DNA of 64,000 bases from positions 167,320 to 231,319 of the forward strand of contig NZ_JACHGE010000001.1 in assembly GCF_014202225.1 (NCBI RefSeq). Direction: 5' to 3'. Position numbers and translations under genes: made by a program. Below are positions 54,396 to 63,296 of this stretch, piece by piece. The notes beneath the pieces were generated by a model. The model had not been told where the DNA came from, searched no databases, and saw only the letters and a list, made by a program, of their open reading frames with translations. Position 1 is the first letter of the stretch; every line of letters begins with the position of its first letter. This DNA comes from Algibacter amylolyticus. Its GTDB lineage: Bacteria; Bacteroidota; Bacteroidia; Flavobacteriales; Flavobacteriaceae.

Positions 54396-55868
54396 TTAAT
54401 AATTAGGGTTTTGCTCCCAGTTTCCGTTTGAAAATTGAATTTCTTCAATTGGAATTGGAAATACTTCATTTTTACCTGTAGTAAACCCGTCTATTTCTGT
54501 TCCTCTACCTGTTCTTACTAAGTCGAAAAAACGATGACCTTCACCAACTAGTTCTACACGTCTTTCATGCGCAATAGCATCAGTAAGTACAGCTCCTGTA
54601 GAGGTTACCTCATTTGGCTCACCAAAAGCTCTAGCTCTAACTCTATTTAAATAACCTTGAGCTTTAGAATCATCAATATCCCCACGGTTATACGCTTCTG
54701 CTGCCATTAATAAAACATCAGCAAAACGAATGGCTCTGTAATTATTTGGATTTGTTAGGTTTGGATCTCCTGTATTTAAATCGCCTTTTCTAGCTATATA
54801 TTTTCTGTTGAAATAGCCTGTGTGCTCATTACCTTCGCCATAAGTAGCATCATTTGTTGCCGCCCAAGCTTCGATATCTAGAATAGCGACACTTTTACGT
54901 GAATCTCCAGTTTCAAATTCATCAACCACTTCTTGTGTTGGTACGTTAAAACTAAAACCAGAATCGAAGAACGGCCCTGAATAATTTCTTATACCATTAA
55001 AACCAACAGCAACGTTACCCTCACTACACTGTAAACAATCGAAACCAGCACCTTCCGCATCAGAATATTGTACTTCAAAAACAGATTCGATATTATTTTC
55101 ACCTGCATTTTCAAAAATGGTGTTGTAATCATCTACCAAATCATAAGGCCCTTTTGCTATTAAATCATCAAGAACAGTAGCTGCAAGTGCAAATTTATTT
55201 TGATATAAATATGCTTTTCCTAAAAGTGCTTGTGCAGATCCTTTAGTTGCTCTTCCTGTTTGTGGTGCTGTATAATTTAAATTAGCTGCGGCATATTTTA
55301 AATCGGTTTCAATTAAAGCATAAACATCTGCTACTGGAGAACGAGGAATAGATGTTTCGTCTCCTAATTGAAAACGCGTTTCTTTTAATGGAACAGGGCC
55401 AAACCATTTTACCAATTCAAAGTAGTAATATGCTCTTAGAAAATGAGCTTCACCAAGAATAATTTCTTTACTCTCAAAGTTTGTTTTATCTTGAAACTCT
55501 AAAATAAAATTAGCTCTATTGACACCTGCATACATCCATTCCCATAATTTTCTTAATTCACTATTTACAGGTGTATGAATCATGTCATCAATTTGTTGCC
55601 AGCTTACTACATCTGTTGCGCTCTCGCCACCTGCCAATGTATTATCTGAGGCTATTTCGCCCATAATAACATTTAAATAGGTAGATTGTAATAAATCGTA
55701 AGCACCAATTAAGGCATTATAATAATCAGTTTCAGAATTGAAATAGCTCTCAGAATCAATACTGTATCTATCTACTTCTTCTAAATAATTGTCGCTACAA
55801 GAAAAAATTGCAAATAGGCATAAGCAGGCAATTAAACTTGTTGTTATTTTGTTTATATATTTTTTCAT
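54396..55868 (-). CDS. SusD-like nutrient-binding lipoprotein
   Basis: Glycan-binding lid of the SusC importer at the outer membrane. The 490-residue protein has lipoprotein signal MKKYINKITTSLIACLCLFAIFSC (Cys24), the N-terminal DNYLEEVDRYSIDSESYFNSETDYYNALIGAYDLLQ, TPR-like helices (EAHFLRAYYYFELVKWFGPVPL is the classic SusD/RagB signature) and the C-terminal NYRAIRFADVLLMAAEAYNRG ... RRVELVGEGHRFFDLVRTG. It lies 11 bp after susC. Confidence 0.95.
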   Translation of the reverse strand: MKKYINKITTSLIACLCLFAIFSCSDNYLEEVDRYSIDSESYFNSETDYYNALIGAYDLLQSTYLNVIMGEIASDNTLAGGESATDVVSWQQIDDMIHTPVNSELRKLWEWMYAGVNRANFILEFQDKTNFESKEIILGEAHFLRAYYYFELVKWFGPVPLKETRFQLGDETSIPRSPVADVYALIETDLKYAAANLNYTAPQTGRATKGSAQALLGKAYLYQNKFALAATVLDDLIAKGPYDLVDDYNTIFENAGENNIESVFEVQYSDAEGAGFDCLQCSEGNVAVGFNGIRNYSGPFFDSGFSFNVPTQEVVDEFETGDSRKSVAILDIEAWAATNDATYGEGNEHTGYFNRKYIARKGDLNTGDPNLTNPNNYRAIRFADVLLMAAEAYNRGDIDDSKAQGYLNRVRARAFGEPNEVTSTGAVLTDAIAHERRVELVGEGHRFFDLVRTGRGTEIDGFTTGKNEVFPIPIEEIQFSNGNWEQNPNY

Positions 55869-55879
55869 CTGTAAATGTT

Positions 55880-58800
55880 TTATATTGAAAGGTTTAAGCC
55901 TAAAATAAACTGTCTTGAAATAGGGTAAAAACCATAATCTATACCTCCACCAATAGCATCGCCATTAGTTGCAGCTGGATCGTAACCATTATATTTAGTA
56001 AATGTAAACGCATTATTTACTGAAGCATATAATCGGAATTTACTAATTCCTAGTTTTTCAATTACAGCTTGCGGTAGTGAATAGCCTAACTGAATATTTT
56101 GAATTCTTAAGAACGAAGAGTCTTCAACATAAAAATCTGAAAACAATTTGTTGTTTGTAACACCTAAAGTTGTTCTAGGTACCGTATTGCTTGTACCTTC
56201 GCCTGTCCATCTATTTAAGTATAAATTTAATCGGTTTACATTTGGTTGATCACGTTCGTAGTTACGAACCGTTTCTTTTCCTAATTCGGCATACATATAG
56301 GCGCCAAAATCGAAATTTTTATAATCGAAGTTTAAATTTAGACCCATAATATAATCGGCTTGAGGTTTACCTAGATATGTTCTATCTGCAATAGTAATTT
56401 CATTATCGCCATTAGTATCTACAAAACGTATATCGCCTGGTGCTGCAGCAGCGCCAAGACTAGTTTGTGATGGATGCGCATTAACCTCTGCTTGATTTTG
56501 GAAAATTCCATCTGTTTTAAGACCGTAGAAATATCCAATAGGTTGACCAATTTCCATTCTAGAGATAGATGGTTGTCCTACACTGAAGGAACCACCTTCT
56601 GGAATAACGCCTCCGTTAATATCTGTAACTTCACCATCAATTTTGGTTACGTTATAGCTTACGCCAAAAGAAAATTTATCTGAAAGTGTTTCTTTATAAT
56701 TTAGAAAAAGCTCAATACCTTTATTTCTTGTTGTACCTGCATTTACTGTTGGTAAACCGGCACCAGGAGCACCGGCACCTATAATTCCTGAAACAGGAAA
56801 ACCTTCAATCAATAAATCATTTCTGTCTTCAACAAAATAATCCGCAACTATTTCAAGCTTATTATTAAATAGATTCATATCTAAACCTATATCCAATTTT
56901 TCGGCAGTTTCCCATTGTGCATCCGGATTTGGAATTCTACCATTTGCTGTTCCTGTTACTAATGCGCCATCAATAACATAAGTTGCTTCTCCGCTTAATA
57001 AAGCTCTATATAAATCATCTCCAACATTATTACCTAAAGTACCGTAACTGGCTCTAAGTTTTAAAAAGTTTATCGTTTCAGAATCTTGTAAAAAATCTTC
57101 ATCTGAAATTTTCCAACCTGCAGTAGCAGACGAGAAATAATCTATTCTATTCTCTGGTGCAAAATCTGAAGCACCATCTCTACGAATCATTGCAGATAGC
57201 AAATATTTGCTTTTAAAATCATATTGAACTCTACCAAAAAATGAAGATAATCTAGTATCATAAATATATGAACTAGTTGATTTTGCTTCACTCAATCCGT
57301 TTGCTAATGAAATATCAGCAAATTCCCAAGAGTTATTTGGTACATCGAAACCAGTTGCTTGAAGATTATCGCCCCATGCACGTTGTGCACTAGTACCCAA
57401 AGTGAACGTGGTATTGTGGTTTTCTCCAAACACTTTATTATAAGTTGCAAAAGTATCCCAAGTATAAGTGTTATTTGTGTTTTTTGTTTGTGTAACACTA
57501 CTTCTATCATTATTAAAAACTTTACCAGATCCATAATTTACACTAGGAGAAAATTCTTTTTTATCATCATTATAAGCTTTTAAACCTATACGTGATGTTA
57601 TTTTAAAACCCTCGAAAGCTTCATATTCTAATTGAAAAGTACCTTCAATAGCGTTACCTGAATACTTATTATATGTATTTGCTATTTGAGAAATTGGGTT
57701 AACCACTTCGTTTCCTAAAAAGCCTGATGTATCTTGTTGATCTAGGCTATAAGTAGGTGCGTAGTTTAATGCATTAAATAAAGGCGTTCCTAACGCATTT
57801 TCACCAATAGTTTTTCTGTTATTATTAAAGTAGTTAGCCGATGTAGTAAACTTTAATTTATCAGAAAGCTCGAACGTTAATTTAATTTTAGCGTTTGCTC
57901 TTTGAAAATCAGATTTATCGCTAGCAACAATACCTTTCTGCTCTAAAACCGAACCACCAAAGTAATAGGTGCTTCTTTCGCCACCACCTGTAACCGATAA
58001 ACTATGATTAGTAATTGGTGCTGTATCGAACAATTGCTTTTGCCAATCGTTTCCTGTACCTAAACCACTTACGTTTGGGAATGGTAATGTTTGACCATTT
58101 GCAGCATAGCTTTCGTTTAAAATTAAAGCATATTCGGTAGCGTTTAAATAAGGTAATTCGCGAGTAGTTTCTTGAATACCTGTATACCCGTTGTAACTAA
58201 TTTTAGCTTTTGAATTTTTCTTACCTGTTTTTGTAGTTACTAATACTACACCGTTTGCACCTTCAATACCATAGATAGCTGCTTGTGCATCCTTTAAAAT
58301 AGAAAAGGTTTCAATATCACTAGGGTTAATAGAGTTTAAATCACCTTTATAACCATCAATAATAATTAAAGGACCATTATCTCCGTTAGAACTTACACCA
58401 CGAATTAAAATATTAAATCCTCCACCAGGAGATCCTGAAGGCGCGGTAACAGAAACTCCAGCTGATGTACCTTGTAATGCTTGAGCTGCATCTATAGGCC
58501 TTAAATCTTCTAGTGTTGCAGCACTTACAATAGATACAGCACCTGTAACGTCTTTCTTTTTCTGCGTACCATAACCTACAACCACAACTTCATCTAGCTG
58601 AGCTAAATCCTCTTGTAGTTTAATTGCTAAATTGTTGTTGTTCGATATTACTATTTCCTTAGTTACATAACCAATAAATGTAACCATAATAGTAGTTCCT
58701 TTTTCCACTCCTGTTAAGATAAAGTTACCATCAAAATCTGTTGTGGTTCCTCTAGTGGTATTCTTAACAATGATGTTCGCTCCAGGAATAGGTAAACCCG

Positions 58801-58894
58801 TTTCATCCTGAACGTTTCCGCTTATATCTATATTCTGTGCACCTGCAAAGGTTATAAAGAATAAAGCTAAAACTTGTAATAGCGTGTGTCTCAT
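55880..58894 (-). CDS. SusC-like TonB-dependent outer-membrane transporter
   Basis: Imports oligosaccharides, here probably beta-glucan fragments. The 1004-residue protein has a signal peptide (to about residue 19), a carboxypeptidase-D-like N-terminal domain (NIDISGNVQDETGLPIPGANIIVKNTTRGTTTDFDGNF), the TonB-box/plug region (VVVGYGTQKKKDVTGAVSIV; LIRGVSSNGDNGPLIIIDG) and a C-terminal barrel ending FILGLNLSI. It is the first gene of the glucan operon; a 232-bp region with the shared 11-bp motif separates it from the regulator gene. Confidence 0.96.
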   Translation of the reverse strand: MRHTLLQVLALFFITFAGAQNIDISGNVQDETGLPIPGANIIVKNTTRGTTTDFDGNFILTGVEKGTTIMVTFIGYVTKEIVISNNNNLAIKLQEDLAQLDEVVVVGYGTQKKKDVTGAVSIVSAATLEDLRPIDAAQALQGTSAGVSVTAPSGSPGGGFNILIRGVSSNGDNGPLIIIDGYKGDLNSINPSDIETFSILKDAQAAIYGIEGANGVVLVTTKTGKKNSKAKISYNGYTGIQETTRELPYLNATEYALILNESYAANGQTLPFPNVSGLGTGNDWQKQLFDTAPITNHSLSVTGGGERSTYYFGGSVLEQKGIVASDKSDFQRANAKIKLTFELSDKLKFTTSANYFNNNRKTIGENALGTPLFNALNYAPTYSLDQQDTSGFLGNEVVNPISQIANTYNKYSGNAIEGTFQLEYEAFEGFKITSRIGLKAYNDDKKEFSPSVNYGSGKVFNNDRSSVTQTKNTNNTYTWDTFATYNKVFGENHNTTFTLGTSAQRAWGDNLQATGFDVPNNSWEFADISLANGLSEAKSTSSYIYDTRLSSFFGRVQYDFKSKYLLSAMIRRDGASDFAPENRIDYFSSATAGWKISDEDFLQDSETINFLKLRASYGTLGNNVGDDLYRALLSGEATYVIDGALVTGTANGRIPNPDAQWETAEKLDIGLDMNLFNNKLEIVADYFVEDRNDLLIEGFPVSGIIGAGAPGAGLPTVNAGTTRNKGIELFLNYKETLSDKFSFGVSYNVTKIDGEVTDINGGVIPEGGSFSVGQPSISRMEIGQPIGYFYGLKTDGIFQNQAEVNAHPSQTSLGAAAAPGDIRFVDTNGDNEITIADRTYLGKPQADYIMGLNLNFDYKNFDFGAYMYAELGKETVRNYERDQPNVNRLNLYLNRWTGEGTSNTVPRTTLGVTNNKLFSDFYVEDSSFLRIQNIQLGYSLPQAVIEKLGISKFRLYASVNNAFTFTKYNGYDPAATNGDAIGGGIDYGFYPISRQFILGLNLSI

Positions 58895-59081
58895 AAATAT
58901 GTTAGTTTTTGTTTAAGGTAAAATTAAGAAGACATTAAGGTTTAATTAACAAAAAACACCCAAACAAAAAATATACATGATAAAAAAAAGCAGTAAATTA
59001 TAGTAATACCCCAATAATTATAGGCTTTTATTATCAAATTACTCTTTAAGCTAAAAAAAGTTAAAAAGTTAAAAAACACTC

Positions 59082-59123
59082 AATGTTGTGGTGTTGTATA
59101 GGTAAAAACTTAAGTTGTTGTGG
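59082..59123 (-). promoter_or_regulatory. Candidate operator upstream of susC
   Basis: AATGTTGTGGT (59082-59092), followed by a degenerate second 11-mer, and a further TTGTTGTGG (59115-59123) whose TTGTGG is 32 bp from the first (about three helical turns). The exact 11-mer is the one doubled at 47574-47595. A -7-like TA-TTT-TTTG box (58965-58973, minus strand) lies about 109 bp downstream, close to the spacing in the other region. Confidence 0.45.
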
Positions 59124-59126
59124 ATA

Positions 59127-61937
59127 TTAAATTTCTAAAATATAATTAGTAAGGCTAGATTCGTGTGATAAGTCCATTTTCTTTCTTAACCTGTAACGTT
59201 TAACCTCTACACTACGGGTCGAAATATTTAATAAAGGTGCTATTTCTTTTGAAGATAAATTTAAACGTAAGTAGGCACAAAGACGTAAATCGTTTGCTGT
59301 TAAACTTGGGTGCAAAGTTTTAATCTTTTTTAGAAAATCTTTATCGGCATTATTAAAGGCTTCTTGAAACAGATTCCAATCATCGGAATTATTAAGATTT
59401 TTATCAATAATTTTTATAACCTTATTTAGGTTTTTACCCTCTACATTTTCTAGTTCTTTTTTTATGGTATTTAAAAATTCGTTTTTCTTTATAAGATTCA
59501 TTGTAGAGATGCCTAATTCTCTATTTTTAGTTTCAATATCTTCTCTTAATTTATCGTTTTTAAAACGCATTAATTGCTGTTTATTCTCTAATTCTTTAAG
59601 GTTTAGCTCTCTTGTTGTTCTTAACATGAGTCTTTCGCGCTGTTTTCTATAATAGCGTTTATAAATAGTATGCATTAGTAACGTAAATAACAATAAAGTA
59701 AGCAAATAAAGCGCAAAAGCTAGGTTTGATAAATACCAAGGCCTTTGAATATGGAAGGTATATGATTTTGTACTCTCTGTAAATTGATAACCAACTCGAC
59801 CTCTTACGCTAAAGGTATAATCTCCAAAGGGAAGGTTTTTAAATAAAACGGTACCGCTACTAGACCAATCGCTCCAAGTATTATAGATACCTTCTAGTTT
59901 ATATTGATATTCTGGTTTTTGAATTTTAGAAAACTCCGAAATACTATAAGAAAATTGAATGTTATTTTCGTTATTTTCAAATTTTGGATTAGCAGTAATA
60001 TCTACCAATTTAATGGTATCATTAACTTGTGAGGTACTTACTTTTATTTGATTTAAGGTTATATCATGATTTTTATTACCCAATTTATCTAAGTCTAAAA
60101 CAATATATCCGGTTGTAGATCCAAACAAATATTTTTGATTTCCTATATGCGTCACACTTTCATAGTGCAAAACATCTTTTCTTAAATCCTCAGAAAAAGA
60201 GATACTTTTAATACTGTTTTCGCCACTTAAACTAGATAATGTAGCATACTTAATACCTTGAGCAGAAAAGCTCCATAATTTGTTAGTTAAACTATCGGAA
60301 ACAATTACACCGGAACTAAAATTATCCTTATCGATTAACCGACTTAATACACTATCCTTTGCAAACTTATTAGAATCCCTTTTATATTTAAAAACACCTT
60401 TATTGTTTGAATACAGTAAATCACTATAATGTTTAGTTAAGCTAGAATTAAGTTTAATAGGCATTGAGCTATCTTGATTAACTTGTACTGTTTTGGTAAA
60501 TTCTTTATCAATTTTTATACTAAATGAACCCTTGTATTCATGAACCAAGTAGACGCTATTACTGTCAATAAACTCGAAGAACCTACTAGAAATATCAAAA
60601 CCTTTTATTTTATTTCTAAATTGCCATTGCCCATTATTTTTTTCAAGAATATTTAAGCCATTATAATTACCCTGAATTAGTAAATCTTTGTGATTTGAAA
60701 TTGGCTTTATTTGCCAAGTACCTTGCACGTTAGCTATTTTAGTTGCTTGTTTATTATTAACTATAAATGTTCCGGAATTATGACCACAAAACAAGGTATT
60801 ATCAATAATATCTAAACACCAAACTTGCCCTTGTGTACCCTCTAAAAATTCTACATTTTCATTACTATATAATGGTTTACAGAATAGTCCTTGATTTGTA
60901 CCTAAATAAAGCATGTTATTATATACTTTAGAGGTGTAAACACTACCTATCATGCCACTATAATCGTAATAAATATGATATGGCGATTTAATATTTATAC
61001 AATTTATTCCGTTATCTAAACCCAACCAAATATTATTATCGATATCCTCATAAAGGGCCAAAATAGTATTATTGGTTAATCCGTTACTTTGGTTAATTTT
61101 ATAATTAACATCGCCATTTTGAGTAATATGAATTAGGCCGTTAGAAATAGTACCAAGTACAAAGCTTCCATCTTTAAGCTGAATACTACTAAATACACTT
61201 ATGTTTTTTAAAACGGCTGAAGCAGAACTAATCCAAGGTTTTAACTGATTATTTATTAGTTGAAAAAAGCCATTGTCTTGAGTAAGAATGATAGGAACTC
61301 CATTAGAAGTAAAAATGTTTACAATAACATTGTTTTTAATAATAACATCGTTAGAAACTAAAACACTATTACCATTTTCTATTTTATACAACCCATTATT
61401 TAAACTTTGAAAATAGAAACTAGAATCTACCTTAAACAGCCTAGAAATTTTAGTTGGGGAATTAATAATATTATAACTACTTGTTACTTTATTAAAAATA
61501 ATAATACGATCTAGAGATTGAAATAATATGGAATTATCGATAGACATGATGTTCCAAAACTCCTCATCTTCCAATAAATCGACCTTTAAACTTTTAGAAA
61601 TCGATGTATACTTTAAAGCACCGTAGTTATTTTTTTTCCAGAAGCCAAAATCGTGATAACTGCCCGTATAAACTAAACTATCTATAACATGAACCGACCT
61701 AATATTGGTTTGGTTTGGCGAATCGTATACGGTCCACTTGGCACCATTGTATTCCAATAAGCCTTTACTATTAGCAATATATATAAACCTACTGTTAGCC
61801 TGAGAAATAGACCAATTTTGTGGTTCGGCACCATAATCTTCTGGATAAAAAACATTTATTGGTGGTCTTTCTTGAGTTGTTGCATTAAGAAAAAATAAAC
61901 ACAATAAAAAAGAGACTACGTATTTGCAATATTTCAC
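59127..61937 (-). CDS. SusR-like membrane transcriptional regulator (beta-propeller, Y_Y_Y, TM, LuxR-type HTH)
   Basis: A 936-residue one-component regulator. Signal or first membrane helix at residues 4-21; a periplasmic sensor of two-bladed-propeller repeats (about 30-650; e.g. DNNIWLGLDNGINCI); a triple-tyrosine (Y_Y_Y) domain (about 660-725); a membrane helix (about 735-757); a coiled coil; and a LuxR/GerE-type HTH at about 878-925 (LSSKEIAPLLNISTRSVEVKRYRLRKKM). There is no histidine-kinase or receiver domain, unlike hybrid two-component systems. Located just upstream of susC, it most likely senses glucan oligosaccharides in the periplasm and activates the locus. Confidence 0.87.
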   Translation of the reverse strand: MKYCKYVVSFLLCLFFLNATTQERPPINVFYPEDYGAEPQNWSISQANSRFIYIANSKGLLEYNGAKWTVYDSPNQTNIRSVHVIDSLVYTGSYHDFGFWKKNNYGALKYTSISKSLKVDLLEDEEFWNIMSIDNSILFQSLDRIIIFNKVTSSYNIINSPTKISRLFKVDSSFYFQSLNNGLYKIENGNSVLVSNDVIIKNNVIVNIFTSNGVPIILTQDNGFFQLINNQLKPWISSASAVLKNISVFSSIQLKDGSFVLGTISNGLIHITQNGDVNYKINQSNGLTNNTILALYEDIDNNIWLGLDNGINCINIKSPYHIYYDYSGMIGSVYTSKVYNNMLYLGTNQGLFCKPLYSNENVEFLEGTQGQVWCLDIIDNTLFCGHNSGTFIVNNKQATKIANVQGTWQIKPISNHKDLLIQGNYNGLNILEKNNGQWQFRNKIKGFDISSRFFEFIDSNSVYLVHEYKGSFSIKIDKEFTKTVQVNQDSSMPIKLNSSLTKHYSDLLYSNNKGVFKYKRDSNKFAKDSVLSRLIDKDNFSSGVIVSDSLTNKLWSFSAQGIKYATLSSLSGENSIKSISFSEDLRKDVLHYESVTHIGNQKYLFGSTTGYIVLDLDKLGNKNHDITLNQIKVSTSQVNDTIKLVDITANPKFENNENNIQFSYSISEFSKIQKPEYQYKLEGIYNTWSDWSSSGTVLFKNLPFGDYTFSVRGRVGYQFTESTKSYTFHIQRPWYLSNLAFALYLLTLLLFTLLMHTIYKRYYRKQRERLMLRTTRELNLKELENKQQLMRFKNDKLREDIETKNRELGISTMNLIKKNEFLNTIKKELENVEGKNLNKVIKIIDKNLNNSDDWNLFQEAFNNADKDFLKKIKTLHPSLTANDLRLCAYLRLNLSSKEIAPLLNISTRSVEVKRYRLRKKMDLSHESSLTNYILEI

Positions 61938-62034
61938 TAGGTTTAGTTTTGTTTTGTTACCAAGGTAGTAAAAACAAGAGGTATAAGCAACACTGTATAG
62001 TTTATGTATTGCTAAATTGATATGTTATAAAAGC

Positions 62035-62062
62035 AAAAAACCTTCTAAATAGAAGGTTTTTT
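62035..62062 (-). terminator. Terminator of the DUF2807 gene
   Basis: AAAAAACCTTCT pairs with AGAAGGTTTTTT around AAAT: a perfect hairpin with flanking A- and T-runs, 32 bp beyond the DUF2807 stop codon. It could act on either strand. Confidence 0.8.
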
Positions 62063-62093
62063 GTATATTTTTTTACTGTGTTTATGTAGTAAA

Positions 62094-62771
62094 TTATTCT
62101 TTAGCTTTTGAGATACGCCCACCTAAAATTTTACTTTCTTCAATTTCTTCTGGGTTTCCGTAAATTAAAATTTCGCCACCAGCTCTAACCTTAGCTATTA
62201 CTTTTTTAGTTGCATTTACTTGGGCTTCGCCAGCTGCTCTAATTGAAACCTCGGTAACTTTAGTACTTAAATCTTTACCGTTGTAAATACCTCCTGTGTA
62301 AATTGAAATATCTTGGTTATTTGATTTACCTGATGCTTTTACAGAGCCTCCAGTAACGGCACGCACATTGGTGTATTTAACAGCGACTTTTACATCGATA
62401 CTTGCACCTTCTTGGGCGTTTAAATCTATTTCGAATTGCTCGATAACATCATTGGAGTGTACTTTTGCACCTTCATTAACATCGATAACATCTAAATTGG
62501 TGTAATATAATTTTACTTTAGTGTTATTACCATCAAAAGCTTCTTCAAGCTTCATTTTAATTTTTAAAGTACCGTTTTTATTATTTACTAAAACATCGGC
62601 AGCGTTTTTTCCGGTAACGGAAACTTTATCGATATCTGATTTGATAAGTTCTACTTCTATTAAATCGTAAACTTTTAATTCGCTAAACTCTCCAACGGTT
62701 TTTTCTATTGGGTTTTGTGCTAAACACACCGTTGTTACAAATAGTACAACTACTTTAATTAAGGTTTTCAT
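62094..62771 (-). CDS. DUF2807 (head GIN domain) secreted protein
   Basis: A 225-residue protein with signal peptide MKTLIKVVVLFVTTVCLAQ followed by the DUF2807 fold, a right-handed beta-helix-like series of short strands (SELKVYDLIEVELIKSDIDKVSVTGKNAADVL; GAKVHSNDVI; ASIDVKVAVKYTNVRAVTGGSVKASGKSNNQDI; AAGEAQVNATKKVIAKVRAGGEILIYGNPEEI). A widespread Bacteroidota family of unknown function, probably exported to the periplasm or cell surface. Monocistronic. Confidence 0.88.
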   Translation of the reverse strand: MKTLIKVVVLFVTTVCLAQNPIEKTVGEFSELKVYDLIEVELIKSDIDKVSVTGKNAADVLVNNKNGTLKIKMKLEEAFDGNNTKVKLYYTNLDVIDVNEGAKVHSNDVIEQFEIDLNAQEGASIDVKVAVKYTNVRAVTGGSVKASGKSNNQDISIYTGGIYNGKDLSTKVTEVSIRAAGEAQVNATKKVIAKVRAGGEILIYGNPEEIEESKILGGRISKAKE

Positions 62772-62796
62772 GAGTGTTATTGTTTTTTGTTTAACG

Positions 62797-62804
62797 CAAA
62801 ACTA
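62797..62804 (-). promoter_or_regulatory. Candidate -7 box of the DUF2807 gene
   Basis: TAGTTTTG on the minus strand, matching TAnnTTTG, 25 bp upstream of the start codon; no clear -33 element. Confidence 0.4.
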
Positions 62805-62856
62805 TCAAGATTTATTCCATAAGTTATTTACTTTATGAAAACTTTATAATACGCTG

Positions 62857-63150
62857 TTATAAAACGTTTACTGCTGTACCTGTAACAGATATAAAATAAT
62901 AGGATCCGGCTTCGGTTTCCATATCTAATTGAATGCCTACAACCGCATTGGCTTTTAATTTAGCTGCATTCTCTTTTAAATTTTGAAACGCTTCTTCTTT
63001 TGCTTTATTAATAACCTCTGCAATTAAAGCATTGTTTTTTTCGGTTTTAAATGAAAAGGATGTTTTAATAACACTTGATACACCTGTTACAATACCTAAG
63101 TAATCGTTAATTTTAAAACCTTCTATTGAATGTGTTGTTGTTAATATCAT
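62857..63150 (-). CDS. YbjQ/UPF0145 family protein (heavy-metal-binding domain family)
   Basis: From the ATG at 63150 it has 97 residues, MILTTTHSIEGFKINDYLGIVTGVSSV, with EVINKAKEEAFQNLKENAAKLKANAVVGIQLDME, the familiar YbjQ pattern. Family members of about 100-110 residues form a ring-like oligomer with no firm function. The frame is open for 29 more codons upstream to 63237, but that extension runs through the dispersed repeat and is not conserved-looking, so the start at 63150 is chosen. Confidence 0.88.
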   Translation of the reverse strand: MILTTTHSIEGFKINDYLGIVTGVSSVIKTSFSFKTEKNNALIAEVINKAKEEAFQNLKENAAKLKANAVVGIQLDMETEAGSYYFISVTGTAVNVL

Positions 63151-63179
63151 GATTTTTATTTTGTTTAAACACGTTGCTC

Positions 63180-63277
63180 GCGTTAGGGATTGAGGCTTTG
63201 TTGAAGCTCTTTTTGTGTTGTTGCACGTATGCAACACAAAAAAGCGACTGCCGAAAGCCCGACCCTTGTGGTAACGC
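63180..63277 (+). repeat. Dispersed palindromic-ended repeat, copy 3 (98 bp, variant core)
   Basis: Same ends as the other copies (GCGTTAGGGATTG at the left; GACCCTTGTGGTAACGC at the right), but the centre is different: it holds a perfect hairpin, TTTTTGTGTTG paired with CAACACAAAAA around an 11-base loop (about 63210-63242). It lies between rnr and the YbjQ-family gene, upstream of the latter. Confidence 0.8.
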
Positions 63278-63296
63278 CCAAATTGTTATAAATATG

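Noticed and set aside
63151-63237. Extended N-terminus of the YbjQ-family protein
   Set aside because: The added 29 residues are encoded by the dispersed repeat; the conserved protein starts at MILTTTHSIEG (63150).
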